Translations under genes and position numbers: made by a program
Source of the DNA: Vitis vinifera
Lineage: Eukaryota > Streptophyta > Magnoliopsida > Vitales > Vitaceae
Assembly (NCBI RefSeq): GCF_030704535.1
Contig: NC_081821.1
Span: forward strand, 6,091,001-6,155,000
Direction of reading: 5' to 3'
DNA length: 64,000 bases
Notes under the pieces: generated by a model
What the model was told of the DNA's origin: nothing
The model's database searches: none
The model's input: only the letters and a program-made list of their open reading frames with translations
Shown here: positions 58,750-64,000 of the stretch, piece by piece
How positions within the stretch are numbered: position 1 is the stretch's first letter
Layout: each line of letters starts with the position of its first letter

Positions 58750-59523
58750 TCATTTCAATTTTTGCAAGTTGGATACAAGATTTGATGCAGCGAAAGCTGC
58801 AGACCCGCCAACCACACAAACCAGAGCAACCACCAGCTGCAGTGCCACCTCCCAGGGGTAGTCCTCAGGCACCAGGAAGGCACAAGAAGGACCCAGAAGC
58901 AGCAACACCAAGCTGAGGCTCAGCAAAGCCCCTGGGGTTCCGGGGTCTGTTGCCGCTGAAAGGATTCCAAATTCTTCTGCTTTTGATAGCAGACCCAGCT
59001 TCTCAATGCTTGACAGGGAAAACCCATACTTCTCAGCTGCCGACAGCAAGCCAGCCTTTTCTGCTTTAGTAAGAAGCTTGAGCTGCTCAACCCTTGTTAG
59101 CAGCTTTATTGGCGGTGGTGTTGCCAAAGGACTGCTGCGAGGACCTTTCTCCCCCAGAGGGAAGACAGTCGAAGCCTGCAATGCAATTGCAGACAACCCA
59201 TATGTCACAGTTAAATTGTAAAATTTGCAGTTGAAAAATACAACACAGATGGTTGTGGCTTTGAATAACAGGAAAATCAACTCCACCAATGGTCTAATTT
59301 GAAGAAGATGTGAGGGAGAGTGACTGACCTTTCTGGAGGAAATGGTTTTCGAGGCAGGTGGAAGAGTAGGCTTCTGGGTAGCCATGGAATGAATGAGAAG
59401 TGGCGAGAAAGTAGGTGGAGGGGGTTTCTCTCTTCTTTTAACAGTAGAAGTGATGAATGATGCCGATGATGCCGATGATAATCCTCTGCTGCTCCCACCG
59501 AATGCAATGGCTTTCACTTCCAT
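58750..59523 (-). CDS. RIQ1/RIQ2: RIQ1/RIQ2-like thylakoid membrane protein (DUF1118)
   Basis: RIQ proteins sit in thylakoid grana membranes and influence LHCII organisation, grana stacking and non-photochemical quenching. Coding exons on the minus strand: 59523-59329 and 59175-58750, joined by a 153-bp GT-AG intron (AGAAAG|GTCAGT donor, TTGCAG acceptor), phase 0, giving 206 residues. The first 65 or so are Ser/Thr/Lys-rich with few acidic residues, typical of a chloroplast transit peptide. Then come repeated hydrophilic helices ([36 protein letters not shown]) and two membrane segments at about 148-167 and 175-199. I chose the ATG at 59523; the open frame continues upstream but is in promoter sequence. 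It converges with the NTF2-RRM gene (408 bp between stop codons) and diverges from TOM5. Confidence 0.88.
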   Translation of the reverse strand: MEVKAIAFGGSSRGLSSASSASFITSTVKRREKPPPPTFSPLLIHSMATQKPTLPPASKTISSRKVSHSPSHLLQIRPLVELIFLLFKATTICVVFFNCKFYNLTVTYGLSAIALQASTVFPLGEKGPRSSPLATPPPIKLLTRVEQLKLLTKAEKAGLLSAAEKYGFSLSSIEKLGLLSKAEEFGILSAATDPGTPGALLSLSLVLLLLGPSCAFLVPEDYPWEVALQLVVALVCVVGGSAAFAASNLVSNLQKLK

Positions 59524-59938
59524 TTTTTTTTTCTCTTTTTTCCCTTTTCTTCTGGTGAGTTTTGGTGCCTTTGTTGGAGGAATCAGGCTGCCCTTTCTCT
59601 TTCTCTGTCTCATCTCTCCCCAGCCAGCCTCATTGAGTGGACGAGGGATGGATTGCTCTTGTCCACGTGTCATTACCTCGTTGCCTACTCGCACTTAACA
59701 AGGGCCCGCCCCCACCCCTCCCAGGATCGCTTTAGGCCACTTGGGCCTCAGATCTCACTTCTCCAGCCCAGCCCGATAATAAGAGCCCGCCCAATTTCTT
59801 TCTGCTCTTCAAACCCTTAAACCCCAAAAACCCCTCAAACAAGATTAAAAAAAAAGGCTTGTAACTTGGAAGCTCTCTTTGTCTCTCAGACCAGCCCTAA
59901 AACCCTAAATCCAACCAGAAGCTCACTGTCGTTCATTG
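59524..59938. promoter_or_regulatory. Shared divergent promoter region of RIQ and TOM5
   Basis: 415 bp between the two start codons. It contains a G-box CACGTG at 59664-59669 within CCACGTGTCA (ABRE-like), GGGCCC at 59702, TGGGCC at 59742, other GGCCAC and GCCCA motifs to 59770, a CCAAT at 59791 and a telo-box-like AAACCCTAA near 59900. Site II plus telo-box is the usual pattern for mitochondrial and ribosomal housekeeping genes such as TOM5. The G-box lies closer to RIQ, a photosynthesis gene, where light or ABA control would make sense (inference). Confidence 0.7.
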
Positions 59939-62900
59939 ATGGCGGACACTGTGGTTTCGTTGGACAATATCAAAGCGTTCTGGAATGCCCAGATTCATGA
60001 TGAGGAGAAATGGGCTCTCAACATGGTATCTCTCTCCGCTCTTTATTTTCGGTATTTTACTTTTTGTTTTCCTTTTTTCTTTTCGTCGATTCGGCGTGGT
60101 CTACATATTCTATGATTTTCTTTCAGTTGAAAGAGTTTCCAGTTTTTAGATTTAGGTTATCCGTTGCTGTGTTGAATCGTTGTTTTAGATTTTTAGTTTT
60201 GGGGTTTGTATTCACTCCTACGCGGAAGGTTTCAGATTTAGGGTCTTGTGTAATGCTTGACTCAGAGATTGGATGCTTCGATTTTGTGCTGTATTGCTGA
60301 TGATAGTCACAGTTCTCTTTGAAGTCCCTCTGTTCGTGTGATTTGGTATTTTTTTAGTATTGCATGTCATTTATCCTTTGTTTGGATGCTATATTCATTG
60401 TTGTTGGGTTTAACGTTAATGCATTCTAGAGTGATATTGTGGTTATTGAGCTGGGGCGGAGTTTAAAGTAATCATTTGTTGAATTGTGAAAGATTTTTTG
60501 TCCGGAGGGTTTTGGATTTTAGTTATATTGAATTGAACTTTATTTGGAGTGGAGGTTGAAAGGATAGAATGTGGAGAAAGTTGTGGAGTGCAAAGTTGGT
60601 TAGTGGGAATCCGGCTGTTGCAGCAGGGAGGATGGGGGGGACTTATAGGCTAGGTTTTTTGGAAGCCTATCACAGAGGGGGTTCAAGCTCTCAAGTAGGT
60701 TCACTTCATTGTTATACCTTTTTGTTTTTGAATCTTCACTTTCTCAAGTGACTTGTATTTGTTTTCCCAAAAGATGGGTGAATGGGCAATTTGGATTTTT
60801 TGGCCTCAGGTTGGGGGAATTGATGAGAGTTTGAATGATTATGATGATAGGGGCTTTGGTACATCTTGTTTGTTGGGGGGTGGGGGGAGTTGGTGTTGAT
60901 GGCTTCTCTTGGATGCATAGTTGGCAGGACATTTTTTTTCGGGTAGATCCTTCATGGAGGTTTTGTGGATGTGGTGAGGAATTTCTTTCAGGTTAAGGCA
61001 ATGTAAGGAATGATTTTCATGTGGATGGCTAAATTAAATATGAGATTAACCACTATTATTCATCAATGTTTATGCCTATTTTCATATTTTGGAAGGATTT
61101 CTCGTTTTTCTTTGTAATTAATAATTTATGTAACAAATTTTTGTTTTTGAAAAAAAAAAAAAACCATTTACTTGTTTATATCCTTTTATTCACTAATCTA
61201 TATTGCTTTCTTTTTTGATCATTTTTTAAGCTTCAATTAGGGTTCAAAGTATTGGCCGAGTTCGGTACTCAACTCAGTTGAGTCATATTTGCCTCGGGGC
61301 TTTCCGTGTTGAGTTCGATACCCAATATCATATCGCCCTAGAATCAGTTAAACCCAGTTAACTTGGTTGAGATTTCGAGTTGACTTGGTTAAAGATCCAA
61401 AATATTTCCCAGTTTTACCCAAAAATCTTTTTTTTCCCCTTTCAAATCACAAGAAGGAGCAACCAAAATTGAAACATCTCTTAAAAATCATAGATTTTCT
61501 TCAAAAGGAAGAGTTTTAAAACCCATGACCTTAACCGTGATGAAGGAGAAGAAAGAAAATACCCTTCCTGTCAGCGATGTCGTTGATCGGTGAGAAATTT
61601 CTCATTTTTCCATCAACGGCAATCTCTGTATGTAGGTGTTGCTTCTCTTTGCTTTGGCTCTGGCACGGTGTGGGCATGCGGCTGTAGAGGAGGCTAAATG
61701 GGATACTTTGTTTGTGGTGTGGGATTGGGAATTTGAAGATAAAAGAGTAAATGTATTATTTTATATAAAAATTATTTATTATTTTAAAAGCTGATGTGTG
61801 TCATAAATGGGAATTTGAAGATTATTATTTTATATTGTTAGTTATGATATGAATTGCTTCAATTTGGTTAATGTGTTATTTTTATGGCAATCATATCAAA
61901 ATATATGATTACTTTATACACTAATTTGTTCTTAATAATACATTGAAACCATTACATTTATTATTACATTAATATGTTTTTAAGTTTTTAAAGTTTATTT
62001 AATTATGTTTATTATAAAAAAAAAATCATTATATTTTTATTTTTTTAAAATTTTTTTAATCTATCTTATTTTGTGTATTGCCCAATATCGAGCCAAGACA
62101 CTGAGACTGATGTGCCTCGGAACCCTCCAAGGTCATACCACGACTCTGAACCATGACTTCAATTGGTTATCTTTTAAATGAACATCTGGACTGGCTAATT
62201 AATGCATCCAACTGCACAATGAATGCACTTAAGGTGTTGTTAGCCTGATTTGTGGTCAACACACTATACGGAAAGCAAAATGCTCTATAAAATGGAGTTG
62301 ACATGGTTGTGTTCGTATTGGAAGTAGAACTTGGGTGGTGTAGAATTGAAAACATCCAGCTAGTCTTTTTTGTACTTGTGGCTTACATCTGGATATGAAA
62401 ACAAGATGTTGCCAAATGTCCAGTTAATTTTGTTATGGAGTTTTCATCATATGTTTTGATTGTTGATCTCTATATTGTTCATCCAGATTATTAAACTTGG
62501 ATTTTGACCTTTTGTTCTATGTTCTTTTTAATATATTTTCCCCTTTTTTAGCCTTTCTTCTTTCGCTCTTTTCCTTAGTAAGTTGTGCAGGATGGTAGGG
62601 TGTGGGGTTGGTGCCTTGTGTACTTTGGGACGCTTTTTTGGCGTTTCTCTTTTTAATATACGTTTCCTTTACCTATTTTTTTTTAAAAAGGTGTGGGGTT
62701 GGTGAACAGTTTATTCTAGGGATGTATTTTTGGCTTCTAACTTTGTTCCTAGGATGTTTATTTTCTCTTTTCTCGTTTTTCCTCTTATATTTATTTGGTG
62801 GTCTTCATGGTTTTCCCTTCTTGTTTAGAAATTTTTTATTTACCACACACAAATGCACAAATGCTGCACCAACAAGCAAACAAACATACACGCAGACACA

Positions 62901-63938
62901 CACACTTCTCTTTGCTCCTTTTCTGAAGACACGCAGCTTCTTTGCTAAAGATGCCTCCTCCTTTGACTAAATATGTGGTGGCACAGAAGAAGGCAGACCC
63001 TAATGCTACCTAACCCAAGTTGATATGATTACTTGCATGTAGCTTTCCTTTTTGTGCTGTTTTTAATATAGTGCGAAAGTTCGATGTCTAAATCCATAAT
63101 TTAAATAATTTGATGCATTTCACTTTGGAACCAGATCACAGTATCATTTGAAAATTTTAATGTCATAAGTGTTCAGATTGTAATGCTAAATGGAGGGCAA
63201 TATTGATGTAATCAACCCAAACAGTTAAGACTTAAGGCTTTGATGTCATTATTGAGTATTGGGATTGTGGTTTGGCTTAAGTGTTTGGTTGTCGGGGATA
63301 GATTCTGATCTTATCAACTTTGTCTCTTCCTATTCAATAGGGTTCCACATCATGAATTTGATGGACTCTCCTTGTTTTGTCTTGCATTTAGTGGGTGCAA
63401 TTTGTGTTCCAAGTAAATTCATAGAAACAATTCAGGAATAATGTGCAGATTGTATACATTAACCTGTTGGAAATGATAAAAGAAAAATAAATTAACCTAT
63501 AAAGTAAGTAGGAACTTACTAGTTGATTGAAGAGCAGGGACAATCCAGTCAGCCTCCTTAAGACTGTTCTTTGCTTTCTCAAATTGTGAAAGGTTTAGAA
63601 GTCTGTGAAAGGTTTAGAAGTCAGTGGGAATAATCATCCATATTGACTGGGTTTGGGGCTTGGACACTTGAAGGGTTGTAGGGTGTCTGTGGTAGCAGCA
63701 GTATTAGGTGCTCCCCCCATTTGTATTCCAACTTATATGATGTGTGTTCCTTAAAGAGGGTGGCATCATTTTTCATGGTGCACACTGGATTTCGTTCCAA
63801 ATGTTACCCACTCTTTCATTTTGTTTTCTTTCTTCTTACTTTCCCCATCTTTTCTTGCAGAAACTGCTTCGTGCTGCAGGGCTCTTTGCTGGATCCATCT
63901 TTTTGATGCGGAATTTTGGTGAATACATGGCAATTTGA
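59939..63938 (+). CDS. TOM5: TOM5, mitochondrial import receptor subunit
   Basis: TOM5 is a tiny tail-anchored subunit of the TOM complex in the mitochondrial outer membrane. Exons 59939-60025 and 63861-63938 join at ATG|GTATC and TTGCAG|AAACTG, phase 0, to 54 residues: MADTVVSLDNIKAFWNAQIH, then DEEKWALNM, then KLLRAAGLFAGSIFLMRNFG and EYMAI. Length and motifs (hydrophilic N-terminus, KW...NMKLLRA, one membrane segment about residues 31-46) match plant TOM5. The gene is easily missed because each exon is under 90 nt and the intron is 3.8 kb and contains mobile elements. Confidence 0.93.
60026..61230 (+). other. First part of the TOM5 intron
   Basis: No gene seen. An A run at 61150-61162 after GTAATTAATAATTTATGTAA may be the tail of an old retroposon whose body I cannot recognise. 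Short open frames near 60569-60932 have no domains. Confidence 0.4.
61239..62156. mobile_element. MULE-like non-autonomous element in the TOM5 intron
   Basis: About 918 bp. The left end GGGTTCAAAGTATTGG and the reverse complement of the right end GGTTCAGAGTCGTGG match at 12 of 15 positions. An 8-bp direct repeat CTTCAATT flanks it (61231-61238, 62157-62164), extendable to 9 with one mismatch. The interior is AT-rich at the right and GC-richer at the left, with no transposase. hAT is an alternative given the 8-bp repeat. Confidence 0.65.
62614..62689 (+). mobile_element. 76-bp 5'-truncated LINE insertion with perfect target duplication
   Basis: The insert is a LINE 3' end (TGTACTTTGGGACGCTTTTT, GGCGTTTCTCTTTTTAATAT, TTTACCTATTTTTTTTTAAA). 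It is flanked by a perfect 15-bp direct repeat GGTGTGGGGTTGGTG (62599-62613 and 62690-62704). The intact duplication implies a fairly recent event. Confidence 0.82.
62705..63860 (+). other. Last part of the TOM5 intron
   Basis: No gene. A CA-rich cryptic simple repeat lies at about 62844-62910, and a perfect 19-bp tandem duplication TGTGAAAGGTTTAGAAGTC at 63585-63603 and 63604-63622. It ends at the TTTTCTTGCAG acceptor. Confidence 0.5.
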
Positions 63939-64000
63939 AGATGGATGTTCACTTCTTATGTCAGTTCATAATTTCCTATTAAACTAGCAATAATTCCTCT

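Noticed and set aside
59393..59698. Plus-strand open frame opposite RIQ exon 1
   Set aside because: The minus strand holds the transit-peptide exon with proper splice sites; the plus frame has no resemblance to any protein.
62602..62970. Plus-strand open frame of 122 codons in the TOM5 intron
   Set aside because: It runs through the LINE micro-insertion and its target duplications into simple repeats, so it is not an old gene.

Overview
The window is nuclear DNA of a flowering plant. It holds spliced genes with GT-AG introns, long AT-rich intergenic stretches, plant-only gene families (LONGIFOLIA/TRM, TCP, RIQ/DUF1118), a nuclear tRNA gene, and many degenerate LINE, Copia, Gypsy, MULE and Tourist-type insertions. 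Gene content and TE-filled introns suggest a woody eudicot; grapevine (Vitis) is my best guess, an inference I could not check.

Layout from left to right. 1-5.65 kb: upstream region of the first gene, no other gene seen. 5.65-11.4 kb (+): a six-exon LONGIFOLIA1/2 (TRM-family) gene. 12.06 kb (+): a tRNA-Thr(CGT). 12.5-13.2 kb: a three-copy tandem repeat interrupted by two adjoining Tourist-like MITEs. 13.2-16.9 kb: gene-free. 16.9-18.06 kb (-): a CIN-type TCP transcription factor of the TCP5/13/17 group, with an intron in its 5' leader. 18.9-34.8 kb: a 16-kb gene desert with LINE remnants, a 48-bp micro-LINE insertion, and a Copia element (30.8-34.5 kb, -) that has lost its reverse transcriptase. 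34.86-35.25 kb (-): a small conserved intronless gene of unknown function. 35.4-42.8 kb: a 258-bp tandem duplication, then a decayed Ty3/Gypsy element with a clear antisense integrase remnant and a degenerate tandem repeat. 42.9-58.34 kb (+): an NTF2-RRM-RGG (G3BP-like) gene. Its 8.9-kb seventh coding-region intron holds two LINE fragments and a Copia element, itself interrupted by a 1.08-kb MULE-like element and another LINE. 58.75-59.52 kb (-): a RIQ1/RIQ2-type thylakoid protein gene. 59.94-63.94 kb (+): TOM5, 54 residues in two exons. RIQ and TOM5 are head to head and share a 415-bp promoter region.

The host genes act in unrelated processes: cell elongation (LNG), leaf development (TCP), RNA granules (G3BP-like), grana organisation (RIQ) and mitochondrial import (TOM5). 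Their order is the informative part. From memory, Arabidopsis chromosome 5 carries TOM5, RIQ1, a small unknown gene and TCP17 as neighbours (At5g08040-At5g08070), and chromosome 3 carries TCP13 and LNG2 close together (around At3g02150-At3g02170). The window looks like an unduplicated version of a block that was duplicated and partly lost in Arabidopsis. I saw no unknown defence-like or otherwise new multi-gene system. The unusual content is in the nested mobile elements, the splice-site details and the gene order.
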